Below, one piece after another: positions 1 to 12,535 of a stretch of DNA of 64,000 nt (positions are counted from its first letter, which is position 1; the number at the start of each line of letters is the position of its first letter). The notes under the pieces are model-generated. The model ran no database searches, had not been told where the DNA came from, and saw only the letters and a list, made by a program, of their open reading frames with translations. The stretch is taken from contig JBDOQK010000049.1 of assembly GCA_040437565.1 (NCBI GenBank), forward strand, positions 186,001 through 250,000, given 5' to 3'. The translations under genes were made by a program, and so were the position numbers. This DNA is from Albugo candida. Its lineage: Eukaryota; Oomycota; Peronosporomycetes; Albuginales.

Positions 1-471
1 GTTTCCCATGTGTTGACACTTCCCGGTATACAGAAACCAAATGTGAAATCAAAGCTCTTAATGATTTTGTCTCGGAAATAATGTCGTTCAATCATACGAA
101 GTCCTCGAATTTCTTCATTTCCGACCGAAAATTTGAGCTTTGTCACAATCGACGGAAGCCGCAGCACATCTTCAGAGAAATCATATCGGATCGTTCGATA
201 TTTTGATTCTCTATCGAGCGTGAAACTGCTGCCAGGTATGGCACTCCGAGCATCGTCTTTGCCGATTTTAAAGAATTTTCGCTTGGATTCGTAATCAGCA
301 ATGGAAAATCGGAGAAACTTGATGCCGTAAGTATTCGCATCCAACGAGCATAGGAATTCTACTCGATTTCACTCATAGCCGTAGTAAAGAATTTAAAGAA
401 GAGATCCTCGTACCTTTAGTTGGAGCCGTTAAGCGCAACACATCTTCAGGTGTGTAAGATTGTCCAGACAT
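1..471 (-). CDS. UNC119: UNC119/PDE6D-type lipid-cargo chaperone, 3' end cut by window edge
   Basis: Two exons are visible, 414-471 and 1-358, with a 55-nt GT-AG intron at 359-413; the gene continues beyond base 1. The start MSGQSYTPEDVLRL matches the family opening, and the second exon reads EFLCSLDANTYGIKFLRF and then RMIERHYFR, followed by KSFDFTFGFCIPGS, the diagnostic C-terminal block of UNC119 and the related PDE6-delta fold. Known family role: a soluble immunoglobulin-like beta-sandwich that binds myristoylated N-termini of cargo such as G-alpha subunits and delivers them to membranes and cilia, with release by ARL GTPases. The splice keeps phase exactly (codon GAA completed across the junction), which supports the model. 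Only the last few dozen residues of the domain are missing here. UNC119 is preferred over PDE6D because of the TPEDVL and FGFCIP blocks. Confidence 0.9.
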
Positions 472-844
472 TATCCGGCACTCGACGTATGATATGATCC
501 TAAACAGCCGCACACAAGGGGTACATCAGAAATGCAAGCACTGACTGTTCAGAATCATCAAATAGGAAGCGACTCTGTGGCATCTCGAATCGATACTTTT
601 GTGCGTAAATACTATACTATTAATGATATTGCTCTAAGTGTGCGTTTCGACACATTTGCTATAGCTCATAGTCAATTATAGCTCATCATATACTTGTATT
701 GCATCTTGCTTTATGTTCTTCATCCTCTCATCCAGATGCATCGATGAAGATGCTGAGTCAAGATGCGGTGTCTGAATAACTCAATGTGGACATCCTTATT
801 TTAGGTTCGATAGGTAGCAAATGTAATTTTTACCAATTATTAAT
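472..844. other. Intergenic region between divergent UNC119 and RNF113 genes
   Basis: About 370 bp lie between the two divergent start codons, so this must hold both promoters. No ORF of note. A CCAAT-like sequence (accaatta) lies just upstream of the RNF113 start. No other motif is claimed. Confidence 0.6.
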
Positions 845-2152
<1,308 letters not shown>

Positions 2153-3075
2153 TCGTTTGCAATTGCTAAAAGAGAAATGATACATACATCAGGGCATCGC
2201 TATGAGAATTGAACACGATGGGACGACTTCTCCAGTTTCGTTAGAATACTTGCGTCAGGCTGACGCGGTCAGAGTACAAAGGTGCCAACTGAAGTAAGTA
2301 TTGCAGCGACTTTTTCGACTTGATTCTCTTGAAATCTATCAATTTTCTCTCCTCTCTGGCTATGCTGCCGTATGTTACTGCACTGACACAAGTCATGATA
2401 GGAGCGGAATAACCAAGTTGACGTCTCTGTCCATTCAAACGATCACCTAGTTACCAGCTTGTAACACACCCCTCAGGCCCATTACTCAGTGTTCTCGACT
2501 GCACAAAGGATAGGAAAAACGTTTTGATAAAACGTTTCTTTTACTTTCAAAGCCCGCCGATCTGTAATATCATTAGCAATATTTTTGCTTAATTTACATC
2601 ACCATAGAACTGAAACGATCGAAGAAATGTAAAATCCACGAGATATAAATTTGCACGTGTGAAACATCGTAGCGATTCGAAACATCCCAATAGTGCCTTG
2701 TATCGGTCAAGCGAAAAGCCATACGTTACTTCGCTCTACGGCCAGTTTCGACTGGAGTAATCATTCTAGTATACACTCGTTTCCATACTTCTTTTNNNNN
2801 NNNNNNNNNNNNNNNNNNNNNNNNNNNNNNNNNNNNNNNNNNNNNNNNNNNNNNNNNNNNNNNNNNNNNNNNNNNNNNNNNNNNNNNNNNNNNNNTTAGA
2901 ATAGCCGATTGAATAACGGAATGTGTTTTCTCGATATCAGCTACGCAGACACAGATAATCTCATTGATCGCATATCTCAATGCCTGTGAGCCTGAGCGGA
3001 TGGAAACGACTTTGTAATCGATTCTTTTCAAGTGAAACGCATTGGGTGATTGTCGCTATGCATTCACATCACAAT
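2153..3075. other. Gene-poor spacer with a 100-N gap
   Basis: Nothing coding is supported. A run of 100 N lies at 2796-2895, and the two flanks do not repeat one another, so here the gap may represent genuinely missing sequence. A short minus-strand ORF spans the gap but has no recognisable content. Confidence 0.5.
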
Positions 3076-3771
3076 CTATAAAGACGGCAAGTAATGCAAA
3101 AGAAGCGACCTGAATGTCACGGTATCCCATATAAACGGTACAGTCCAAGCCCAGGAGAGCACAAGCGGTTGCAGCAGCAAGCCCGTCTTATCCAACACCG
3201 GTTTCAGCAATAATGTGATAAGTCTCTTTGCGAGGACTGCCTTACCGATAGCATTATCGATTTTATGACCCGTGTGTGCTGAAATCTCGGGCTTTCTCCA
3301 TTCTTGCGCATCGTTACTGCATTTTGTAAGCCGTTCGGCAAGGTGAAAATGCTTGGGACGACGATCGAATCCATACCAAGCTTGACGTTTCTTTTGGGGA
3401 ACTAGCATCTTGACAGACTCCAACATATTCTTTTGCAAGTTTGTAATGTGTTTAGACCAAGGTCTTTGCAACAAAACATCCGCCAAATAAACACAGTAAG
3501 CATTTGGTTCCTGGACGAAAGTATATACAAGAGGAACATTGCTGACGCGCACGTGTCGCTCAGATGTATCAGTTTCCGGGAAAGTTTGTTTGTGGTCGCA
3601 AAAATCGATTTTTTGGCAACCACTACTAGTACTGTATTTTCTATCACGCAGATAAATTTGCTCCAAGCTTATCGGTGCAAAAGCGTATTGCTTAAAGGAA
3701 CTAAAGCTCATACTCACTAAGAGGGACAATATAAAGCTCGAGGAGAAAGGAGACTTATCAGGGAGCATCAT
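3076..3771 (-). CDS. Candidate secreted or membrane protein, unknown family
   Basis: Single-exon ORF of 231 residues starting with two adjacent ATG codons. Residues about 9-32 form a hydrophobic stretch rich in S, F and L that resembles a signal peptide or anchor, followed by a polar, lysine- and histidine-rich middle. The C-terminal third (around LLLKPVLDKTGLLLQP and beyond) is again hydrophobic, so a membrane-associated protein is an alternative to a secreted one. No known domain or effector motif (RXLR, LFLAK, CHxC) was recognised. It begins 15 bp after the stop of the upstream minus-strand gene, which also has a signal peptide. An uninterrupted 231-codon frame is unlikely by chance at this composition, but no homology supports it; it could also be a long frame in the neighbour's 3' UTR. 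Confidence 0.5.
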   Translation of the reverse strand: MMLPDKSPFSSSFILSLLVSMSFSSFKQYAFAPISLEQIYLRDRKYSTSSGCQKIDFCDHKQTFPETDTSERHVRVSNVPLVYTFVQEPNAYCVYLADVLLQRPWSKHITNLQKNMLESVKMLVPQKKRQAWYGFDRRPKHFHLAERLTKCSNDAQEWRKPEISAHTGHKIDNAIGKAVLAKRLITLLLKPVLDKTGLLLQPLVLSWAWTVPFIWDTVTFRSLLLHYLPSL

Positions 3772-3786
3772 GTCTAAATGTTACTA

Positions 3787-4557
3787 TTATCTTAAATCGA
3801 TGCGAAGGCGCCCTTTAAAAACTTTGTGCAAGCATAAGCTGTTAGCTATTTTGTCAACCCATGTATCCATACGATCATAATTTTTCACAAAATGGATCTG
3901 GCGTTTTTGTTTTGATTTGATGAAACTGATCCGCAAGTTTTTAGGCAAATCCTTCCCAATGACGAGAACCCAATTTTTGCCTGTGGCTTTCTGAAGTCTA
4001 GGAACCGATATCGTCAATATTTTATGTGGCGTGATCATAAATTTACAGATCTGATAGCCATTTTTCCGCTTCAATATGATTCTCATAGGTGTAAGGAGTT
4101 GTGTCTTTTCACCAAACCGGAACTCAAGCACGTTGAAATTTGCCATATTGACCATACCGATATAGACATATTGCCATTTTACTTTCCAGGTAACGTCATC
4201 TACGACGTCCGCTGCCAACGTGGTATCGCGACCATTTTTATCGTTGAGTGAAAGTGTAAGATTTTTGCCATGAAATTCGTATCGAAAATTGTCACAGCCT
4301 TCACCTGATCCTTTTGGAGTGAGATGATATTTGGAAGCTTCTTGTTTAGTGGTGTCGAGAACATCCGAATTAAAGCTTTGATCGCAATGATAATTCCAGA
4401 AGTCACCATTTGTTTCAAGAGAAAATTTGACCGAGAAGTCCCGATTATTACGTGTACATTTCGTATCACCCTTAATAAAGCATTCACCGCTGACGGAACT
4501 TGAATGGATGAGCACTTGTAGCAGCACCAATAACAAAAGACGTAGTAGCGCACACAT
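3787..4557 (-). CDS. Secreted protein of unknown family, candidate effector
   Basis: Single-exon gene of 256 residues. The chosen ATG at 4557 is the first in the open frame (the frame runs further upstream only through a non-ATG codon) and directly opens a classic signal peptide: MCALLRLLLLVLLQVLIH, then a polar SSSVSG and a likely cleavage before ECFIKGD. The mature protein has several cysteines near its N-terminus (ECFIKG, KCTRNN, YHCDQ, EGCDN) compatible with disulphides. It then becomes strongly basic, with many K-R clusters in the last third. No trans-membrane segment follows the signal peptide and no known domain was recognised, nor an RXLR or CHxC motif. In oomycetes such proteins are often apoplastic or host-directed, but that role is inference from secretion and lack of family only. 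Confidence 0.7.
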   Translation of the reverse strand: MCALLRLLLLVLLQVLIHSSSVSGECFIKGDTKCTRNNRDFSVKFSLETNGDFWNYHCDQSFNSDVLDTTKQEASKYHLTPKGSGEGCDNFRYEFHGKNLTLSLNDKNGRDTTLAADVVDDVTWKVKWQYVYIGMVNMANFNVLEFRFGEKTQLLTPMRIILKRKNGYQICKFMITPHKILTISVPRLQKATGKNWVLVIGKDLPKNLRISFIKSKQKRQIHFVKNYDRMDTWVDKIANSLCLHKVFKGRLRIDLR

Positions 4558-6144
4558 TCGGTTTGAAGGTTGTTTCGACGAGAATTCGAAAGTGATCAAA
4601 ATGAAGAGCGCAAAAAATCAATGCCAGAAAGCCAGATTTTATTTAGCGACAGTCTCTTATTGCCGTAAGCGTCCAGGGACCAATCAAATATCATATGACT
4701 TCCACGTATGGCTTCAATACCTTGATTCCACTACAACAAGACGAACAGAAATCACGTAGAAGTTGCACTACCAAACTGACTACAATGATACTGTTAGCCT
4801 GTAATCAATCTCGAGTTCCTTCCAGCACAAAATCACAGCGAGATCAACGCTATGTTGCAGTGCTTTCGATGTTATTCTAAATTGCAACTATCTTTCTGCG
4901 ACAACAGATCGTGCAATAAACAATACCGCTCAGCTGGGCTCTAGAACGCCTTAAATTTCTAGGCGTACTTTCTCCGTGTTGGTACAAAATCACAAGGAGA
5001 TGAACGTGTGCTTCAATAGTGTCGTAAAGTTGTGCCGCAAATAAATAGCTGACTTGCAGTAATCACAATTTCGCAACCTGACTTCGCTTTCAAATATTTT
5101 TCTTCCTATTTGCTCGGTACATCACGAATCGTCTCTTGTAGCATGCATGTCATGTGTACAAAAATGTTCCTTTCCTCCTTGTTGGGGGATCGAATATCGA
5201 TGATTCCTGGAGTATCAAGGTAACTTAGCTGTTCTGTTAATTTGATAGGCTCGCTGAGAGATTTTATCGTGTCAAGGGTATGAGGAATCGTCATGGTGTC
5301 AATTGATCAGACGTCGGACGGACCAAAAACAAGCTCCAACTTTGCAGTCCACCTTCTGCCCTGAGAGAAAGACGAGAAGTAGTAGTCGAGTAATGGTGTG
5401 CGAGATAACACATGAAAATCCTGAAATGCTGAGACTAAGATCGTCGTTTGATGAATATAAAGCCGGGTCAGTAATTTTGTTCTACCAGAAGCCTTTGATA
5501 GATATATAGGTGGTCACGGGAGAGGTTATGTCTGAGTTTGTTGTCGGGTAGTGCTACTTGATGAATTCTCGAGTTGCGCTTTGTATATCGCAATATACAG
5601 TCGACAATCTGCAACACACAGGCTATCTCAACCTCCGAATGAGATTTCTACAACCAAAGTAAGTGTCTAACTGTTTCACTAGCATAAAAAATCAATGGGA
5701 CTGCCCAGTATCGTTGCGTATTTGCCATGTATCAAATCAATATGAATCGTAGCCAATGCAGGATGCAATGATTGTGAGGAAAATTTCTGTAGTGTATCCA
5801 CGAGGAAGATTCTTGCCATTAAATCAATTGAAGCGGAGTCTCTGATTTTGTTTCATGTGAAATTATGGTTCTTGCGCAATTATTCTGTCGATTTTCGATC
5901 CACTTGGTGATTGAAAGCTACGCCTGTACAGTATCCATCTATGGGTTCTCACGGGTAAAATGGAAGAAACTGCTAACCAATTAGGGTATCCTTGAGGGCT
6001 ATAACGCACTAAATTGCTGCGACATATTGCCGATGCCTTCTGGTTCAATCGGAGATGACGTTTTGCGTTAATCTTGAGCGAAATTTCTCATTCAGTTTAC
6101 GTACGATCACTCAAGATCGACAATCGACTCGACAGTAGGCAGTA
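4558..6144. other. Gene-poor spacer
   Basis: No supported gene. A 62-codon minus-strand ORF at 5106-5294 contains YLDTPGI, which resembles a GTPase G3 motif, but no P-loop or NKxD partner was found nearby, so it is not called. Two stretches around 4825 and 4985 share a weakly similar segment of some 60 bp that begins acaaaatcaca. Confidence 0.4.
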
Positions 6145-7294
6145 ATTATCGATTGAGCTTCGCTGAGTTTGATACAGCCATACCAAAAGGTACGCACTTC
6201 TTGAACGTGGGGCGATCTTGTGCAAAGTTGGCATTGCATGCCGGATTCTTCCTCAGCAAAGGTTATAATATTCGATTGATCAAATTAATTGTCAAGAATG
6301 CACACACAATATTGATCGTTATGGTGCCAATGACGTTCCTTCTTGCATTGGAACTGGGATAAGCGAGGAGGAATGCATCAAAGTTGTCAACAGCTCTTAT
6401 TTTGCCATTTCTGAATTCCACTTACATCTTTCGTCATTGCTCGCAGACGGTCGATGGTCTTACCAGCAGATATCGATTCTGAAGCAGTATACTTACAAAC
6501 AAGAAGACGCTGCACTCTTTGACGATCTTTTAGAAAGCATTGTGAGTCACCGAATTTTCCAGCCGAGATGTGTATTCGATCTTGCTATAAGAAGAATATG
6601 ATATCTTCATCACTTCATTACATTACTGCTCTTCTATTTTCGACCACGAAACGTACCTCGAGCGCACCACACACAGCCGATAGCCAGAAATATACAACAA
6701 AACAACTATTCTGGAAGTGTTTGTCGAATGCATCTATTGACTCAACCTGTTCGTTACGCGTTGTACAAAATGACGGTACGTACTCACGCACCAACAAGAG
6801 CCAATTGGGCGTTGGGTAGAAGAGTGGTGAAATGATTTCAAGAGTGCAAATGCTATAATGCTTTCTTTTGGTAAGCATGCATCGCTCCCCAAAACGCTAT
6901 CGAGAAGAGAAATCGAGTGCGGATCATGCGGTGGTGATGAAAACGGAAAAGAGCAAGAGGATTGTCAAGAGCAATGGTGAACGAGCCTATGATCTCATGG
7001 ACGAATAACCAGGCCGCCGTCCGTCAGTTGTTTCAACGAAGCTACTCCAATCAAGGCCACACATTGACTGCGGATGACTTTCGCCAAATTTCAAACGATC
7101 AAACAAACTTTCGCAGCATGGTACTTTCACAGCTCGAACTTGATGGCCGACTTGCATACAAAGGTGTTTCCGACATCAAGGTTTCTCTAGTTCGGAGCTT
7201 CAAGGAAATGCAAGATGGACGATGCAAGTTGAAGATGGCACCTATACAAGTGAAACTTGAAGGAAAGACTCTTGGAAGCACTTTAATTACGTGA
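6145..7294 (+). CDS. Unidentified spliced gene, boundaries uncertain
   Basis: Several open blocks on the plus strand look like exons of one gene, though no complete splice model could be closed. The clearest block (about 6298-6540) reads NIDRYGANDVPSCIG, then EECIKVVNSSYFAISEF and LADGRWSYQQISILKQY, ending LFDDLLESI directly before a good donor gtgagt. A second block at about 6629-6776 ends ALYKMT before donor gtacgt with an acceptor about 45 nt on. A third at 6974-7294 starts AMVNEPMISW and holds QLFQRSYSNQGHTLT and SQLELDGRLAYKG. The wording is that of a normal globular protein rather than a transposon. No family was recognised. It may equally be two genes, or one that has begun to decay; the stop at 7292-7294 is the best-supported end. 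Confidence 0.35.
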
Positions 7295-8029
7295 TAACTT
7301 TTTAGTCGTATCTTAATGAAGGTGGGAAATATTATAGGCATGAATAAGACAGCTTTCATTCAATCCGATGTCCTCCTTACTCCTCTGCCAATACGATATG
7401 GTTTCACTACTCGGTCACTCGTACTTTAGCGCATTCGCTCGACGATTGATATCATTAGCTAGATCCAACTAAAATGAACTCACACGAATCGTTTAACAAT
7501 CTTCCGAAGCAGCCAAATGTTATCCCATGTTATCCCATTGGTCATCGAAGAGAGATGGAACGCAACGATTCAAAACGTGTCCGAACTCTCTATGTTTGCA
7601 TCACAAAAACGTGACCTTCCGATTCTTGAAAATTCTTAGTTTCGTCTGGCCTTGACGATGCTGCCAATTTGATGTCAGTGATGTAGATGAAGAGTATATA
7701 TCCGGCATTACCATCTGCAGTCATTCTTCTTGAGGAGCAGTAAAATGAGATAAACATCTCTTTTCATAGGGAGAATCCATGGCACAATAGTGGTAGGAGC
7801 TACTCCCGACTTGACATCAATTTTATCCATCCCAATTACGTTGGACAAACGTTGTCTGTGCTATTATGCGGATGGTACGGTCGGAGGCAAATTACCATCA
7901 GCGAATGATATCTGAATTTTGGCTCACCTTGCAGGTAGTGTTGATGCACGTCGTCTGGAACGATTAATACTGTCGCTTGTTCGATCAGCGATCCATAACT
8001 TCGATAATTTCAGCACTCTCCGTGATCTA
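7295..8029. other. Spacer without recognisable gene
   Basis: No gene supported. A short tandem echo (atgttatcccatgttatccc) occurs near 7520. Short ORFs here have no recognisable content. Confidence 0.4.
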
Positions 8030-8420
8030 CTGATGTTCGATACTTTCGAAGGCAGTGTTACAACTAAGACACACGCATTCAGCTCGCCATAGTGCTGCAT
8101 TAACCCTCCTATCAAAGATCATTCTGTGTTTTTCAATGGCTTAAAAGTCATTGCCGCATGTACGGCATCAGCGAGTAGAATTAAAAGTGCGATTTCGATT
8201 CTAGTCCGCTTAGATGGCTGATGTTCAGCCTAGTCTGCTGAAGAACAAACTGTACCTTTTGGACATGATTTAATTACAGGCTAGAGGCAGCATAGTAGTG
8301 TCAGCAGTACATGTTATCAACCCGCATAGGAAATTCTGAGGCATTTACTAGATGTATATCTAGCAAGTAAGACAGCGGAGACATTTCGAAAAGTCCGCTC
8401 GTCTAATCCTAGTATCATAG
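8030..8420 (+). repeat. Dispersed repeat, copy 1 (diverged)
   Basis: This stretch aligns collinearly with 46433-46886 and 55245-55770. Shared blocks are tactttcgaaggcagtgtta near the left end, attctagtccgcttagatgg in the middle, and tctaatcctagtatcatagac at the right end. It is the most diverged copy. No coding capacity is visible. The family could be a SINE, a MITE or a solo terminal repeat; sequence alone does not decide. Confidence 0.55.
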
Positions 8421-9620
8421 ACACATACAACTTAGTATGATCTATGCGTGATCAACGCAGGTGTTCCAGATTACAGCTACGTTAACAAAATCAAGGATTT
8501 ATTCTAAAAGAACAATTCTCGAATCGGTACAAATCGTCTCGGGCATATTGTCGTGGGGTGAGTTACCATTTGATGTAGGTGATGATGCGAGATGTTGGAA
8601 GCGCCTCCCAATGCGGGAACCAGAAATTAAATGTGTGTTATTACCAGAATGGAAGCCATTTAATGCACTCGAACATGACTTTGTAACGAAGGCGCACTGG
8701 TGGCTGCAATGAACAACCTGATCGCAACTTCACGCGTGCATCGCAATACCGAGCGAAGGCAGAAGCCTGCAAGAACTGAGTGAACCAAGCTTTATGGCAG
8801 GTTCTTTGTCCGCAGTCGTATCATCATATAATTATGCAAGAGAGCGAAACCAGATGTAGCTTAGCCTTACTGCAGGCTGTTTATGACTGAGCTTTCCGAG
8901 CACGAAGAACGAGCATTCATTGACTTCTTGTTTTTCACAGTTGAATGCGCATGAATTAGACTTGAAAGGCCACAAAAGAATTCAAGTGCCTCCAAAACTC
9001 ATATCTCACGTGATGATCTTTGCACTGTGGCGGTTTCTCTCCTTTCCACCAAAGTTTCATAAATCAGCTTTCTAAGCTCAAGCTTTCTTCCGGATTCCTT
9101 TAACTTCCGTCCTTCCAGAGGTGATAGGTGCTTCCGATTACTTTTCTTCTACTCGTGAGCTTGCTCTCATAATAACACTCCACATTCCTGATTGAGCTCT
9201 GATAGTTTGCCTAATAGGTCTTTTTCGTATAAATTTGCAGCAAGGTAGACCAGCTTTCATAGACACATAATAGAACGTCACAATCTAAGAGACCATGCAA
9301 TAGCAAGACATTCTCTCTAGGGAGCGCGCCATACAACCAGTCTCATTTTGTAATGAGGTACTTTGAAGACATTAAAGGAATAACCTAGTCTTGCTGTGCG
9401 TCACTCTAAAGGTAGTCTGGATCGAGCCAGCTACTGACTCGTTTGCGAGACGTTAAGCCCGACAATTGCTTTGGTCCACATGTCATTGTGTATATAAATG
9501 CTCATAGGATGATGGATACATTCATTGCAAAAAATCATCGTCACAACGATGCGAGCATTTTCATAGAAAATACGGGTGTTTGTGTGCTTGAACATGCCCG
9601 CATGACATTTCGTCCTTCAC
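8421..9620. other. Spacer downstream of the Ctf4 gene
   Basis: Nothing coding supported. An 83-codon frame at 8461-8712 opens with GTG rather than ATG and has no recognised content. The right part is probably 3' UTR of the minus-strand Ctf4 gene. Confidence 0.4.
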
Positions 9621-12535
9621 TCATTTCTTCACTCTTTTACAGTTTGGCGACTGAAAAAGCGCCAAACGCTCCAAACCCAAATGCTCCTTCGTTTTACTAC
9701 CAGCTGCCATGCTTTCATGATGAGAATCGCTACGCTCATTTTTAACGGTAGTTTTCGCAAATGGATTGGGGGGCGCCACAGCCTGAATCGGCAAACTGTC
9801 TTCGTGGTGCGGAATGTTGCGATCACGATTTTTCACAAGCGGTCTTGAAACGCTCGGCTTTTGATACGCTTTACGCTCTCCGCTTGGCTCAGACACCATC
9901 AGCTCCGAGACGGCAACGTCCGTCGCGCCAGAAGAGAACGATTCCGATCCTTTAAATTTGATCAAGTACAAGTCTTGTAAACGCTTCAGCAAGTGGTGAA
10001 GACCAAAATGGTTCACAACCTTCTCCGCGATTCGGTGAGATTTTTCAAGATGAAGACAGCGAGCCAAGTCGTAACATCGCGTCACGTCTTCGTTGACACA
10101 AGCTGTTTTCATCATCAGAATCAATACTTTATCCATCTCAGCTTGTTGTTGAGCTAGCTTTTCTTCCTCAACACGCGATGAGCTCATGGAATCAGATGGA
10201 ATTAGGATGCGATGATGGGTTCTTGCATGCTGCCAAATCAGATTCTGAGGAGATTTCTCAGTGTTGGATGCTTTTGTTAGTGGGAAGGTAGCCGTTGTAA
10301 GTGCAAACGTGCTCGGTACCGGACGTAATTGACCACGGAAACGAGGTGCTTTTTGTCCTCGTTCGATCGGAATGTAATATAACTTGTCGTCATTGACGCC
10401 TAGCGAGAAAACACCAAATCGATCCTTTGGCGACTTGTCCATCGCATTACCGATGCAGCCGATAGGAATCCAATGCCATCCGCTGGACGCACATAATGCC
10501 TGTACACAGCCGATAGAATCGACAGTATACAGAATCTCATGCTCATCAAAACCGGCCCATTCCAGGGTCCCATGTTGCATATTCTGTCGGCGTACTTGTT
10601 CCTTTTCATCTTTTTGTGCGTAAGCATCAAAACAGGGTGGAGAAGAAGGGTAAATTCCTTTTGTAACACACTGCACGCGACATCGATCGTTCCAAACTCG
10701 TATCGAGAGTAATTCAACTTCAAGTCGCTCATTGGGACCTTGTGTAAATATTCCAAGCATCTTTCCACGTGCTGTCATTGTGACAACGCGACCTGGGAGT
10801 CGAATCAGCGCGTATTCGAGTCCACTGGTTGTGAAAATCCAGAGGCAGTGGAGCGAAGTTGCTACTGCACAGAACTCACTGCTGCAAGCAATGCATTCGA
10901 CTTCTTCTAAATGCGAGAATTGATGATACCAGGAGCTATTATTTGCCCATGAATGAAAGGGATGGTAGTATACAATACTACAGATATAACCTTTTGCTTC
11001 GTCATCTCCTTGTAAGCGCTGGTTTATGGAAGCTTCTTGATCGTCTTCATCGAGTACGCGATGCGGAGCAGCAAAAAATGCCCCATTCTCATCCATAGAC
11101 GCCATTGTAAACCGATAATTGTCAGTTAGTTTGATATTGCGCGCTGACCTGTCGACAAATGTGATTTTGATCAAATCGCGAACGTCTTCCTCATCAACGT
11201 GCGCCGAAAAGCTTTCAATTTCACCCAACAAATTCCATTGCAAAAGGTTGACTGGACCATGCGATACAGCGTTTGGCTGAAACGGAGACTGAGATTTTGA
11301 AGCCGTGGGCGGCTTGGGAAGCACTTTATCATCTGAATTATTCTCAACATTCGACCCAAAACCGAAACTTGCCTTGATCGCCTCCACGCGGGATTCATGG
11401 TCATCAGGCTCTAAAATATCTTCGAACACTGTACAAATGAAGGCGTTGAAACATCGGTTGAGAGTAGCGCTGACGGCAAATGAGATGGAATTACATCTGC
11501 AATCAGTACAACTTTCCCGCCAGCATGGTACACAACTAATGTGTTCTGTGTAGACGACCATTTTAATGCCAAAGCCTCATACGCCAACGTACAAGAGCGG
11601 ACACATGTTCTCAAAAAACGTTCTTCGGAGGCTGCTGACTCTACTGTGCGAAGATTCCACACTAATACTTCTTTTGATCCAGTACAAGCTGCAAGGTATT
11701 GTCCGTTCGGAGAGAAAGAAACAATGTGAATATCGGATAATGCAGCACTGCCGGCTGGTACCATCAAAGACAGGAAACGCTTCCACGAATTTCTTTGATA
11801 CACTTTGATTAATCCTTCTTTGCTCTGCACAGCTAATGAATCGCCCTGAGGGTGCCATGCACAGCGCAATAACACTCGGTCATCCTTGATATTTGCAAAC
11901 TGAATCGGTATGCTAGCGACTTCTTTGGCTTCTAACTGCAAAATATCAAGCTCAAATATCTTCACAGTACCATCCATACTCGAAGAGCATACATATTTTT
12001 CCAAAGGATCGATAACCGCACTTTTCACGTTGTGACCATGTCCATTTACAGCAATTACCTGTTCTGTATTTCCTGCTAGAAGAACGTGAAACGTGGGGCT
12101 GTCTGACACGATTGCAATTAGATTTTCCGAGCAATTTACTTGTCTAATTGTACACGTGGATCGAAACAAGAGTTTGTTCATTTTTGCATGCGGCGGTAAA
12201 GTGTACTCATACGCACAGTTCTCATTTTCTGATACAATTATTACTTTCGACTGCGAATTCAATACGGCCACAGAAGTGATTGCTCCATCTAATACAATCT
12301 CATCGGAAATAGACTCAATTACATTTTGGCTGTTCAGATTAGTAAAGTAAATAATGCCGTCCTCACCACATGTTGTGATGATCTCATCTGACTCGCGAGT
12401 TTGATTTACACCATTTGCATCAAAGTACACACGATTTTCCGTCGTGTTTTTCACCGTGAAAATATCCATGTCCCCAGTTCCATTGATATTGACTGCGATC
12501 TCTTTCATCGCGAATGCTTGTTCCTGCCGAGCCAT
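9621..12535 (-). CDS. WDHD1: Ctf4/AND-1/WDHD1 replisome scaffold
   Basis: The minus strand codes for an N-terminal WD40 propeller (residues about 1-345, with repeats such as AVIDPLEKYVCSSSMDGTVKIF and ALKWSS) in 11411-12535. The SepB/Ctf4 C-terminal domain (from EPDDHESR onward, including WHWIPIG and YLIKFKG) lies in 9621-11561, in another frame. The frames meet between 11411 and 11561. A GT-AG intron at 11409-11494 (86 nt) would join them in phase and give about 942 residues, but a cag acceptor at 11429 leads to a stop, so the junction is inferred. Known role: homotrimeric hub linking the CMG helicase to DNA polymerase alpha and other replisome partners. The tail is basic with FQSPNCKRVKK and no HMG box, so it is like fungal Ctf4 and unlike vertebrate AND-1. 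The start is an ATG (MARQEQAFAMKE). Confidence 0.92.

Noticed and set aside
5106-5294. Small GTPase fragment (YLDTPGI)
   Set aside because: Only a DTPG-like motif is present; no P-loop, switch I or NKxD motif lies nearby on the strand.
8461-8712. 83-codon plus-strand ORF
   Set aside because: It opens with GTG, with no recognised motif and no splice support.
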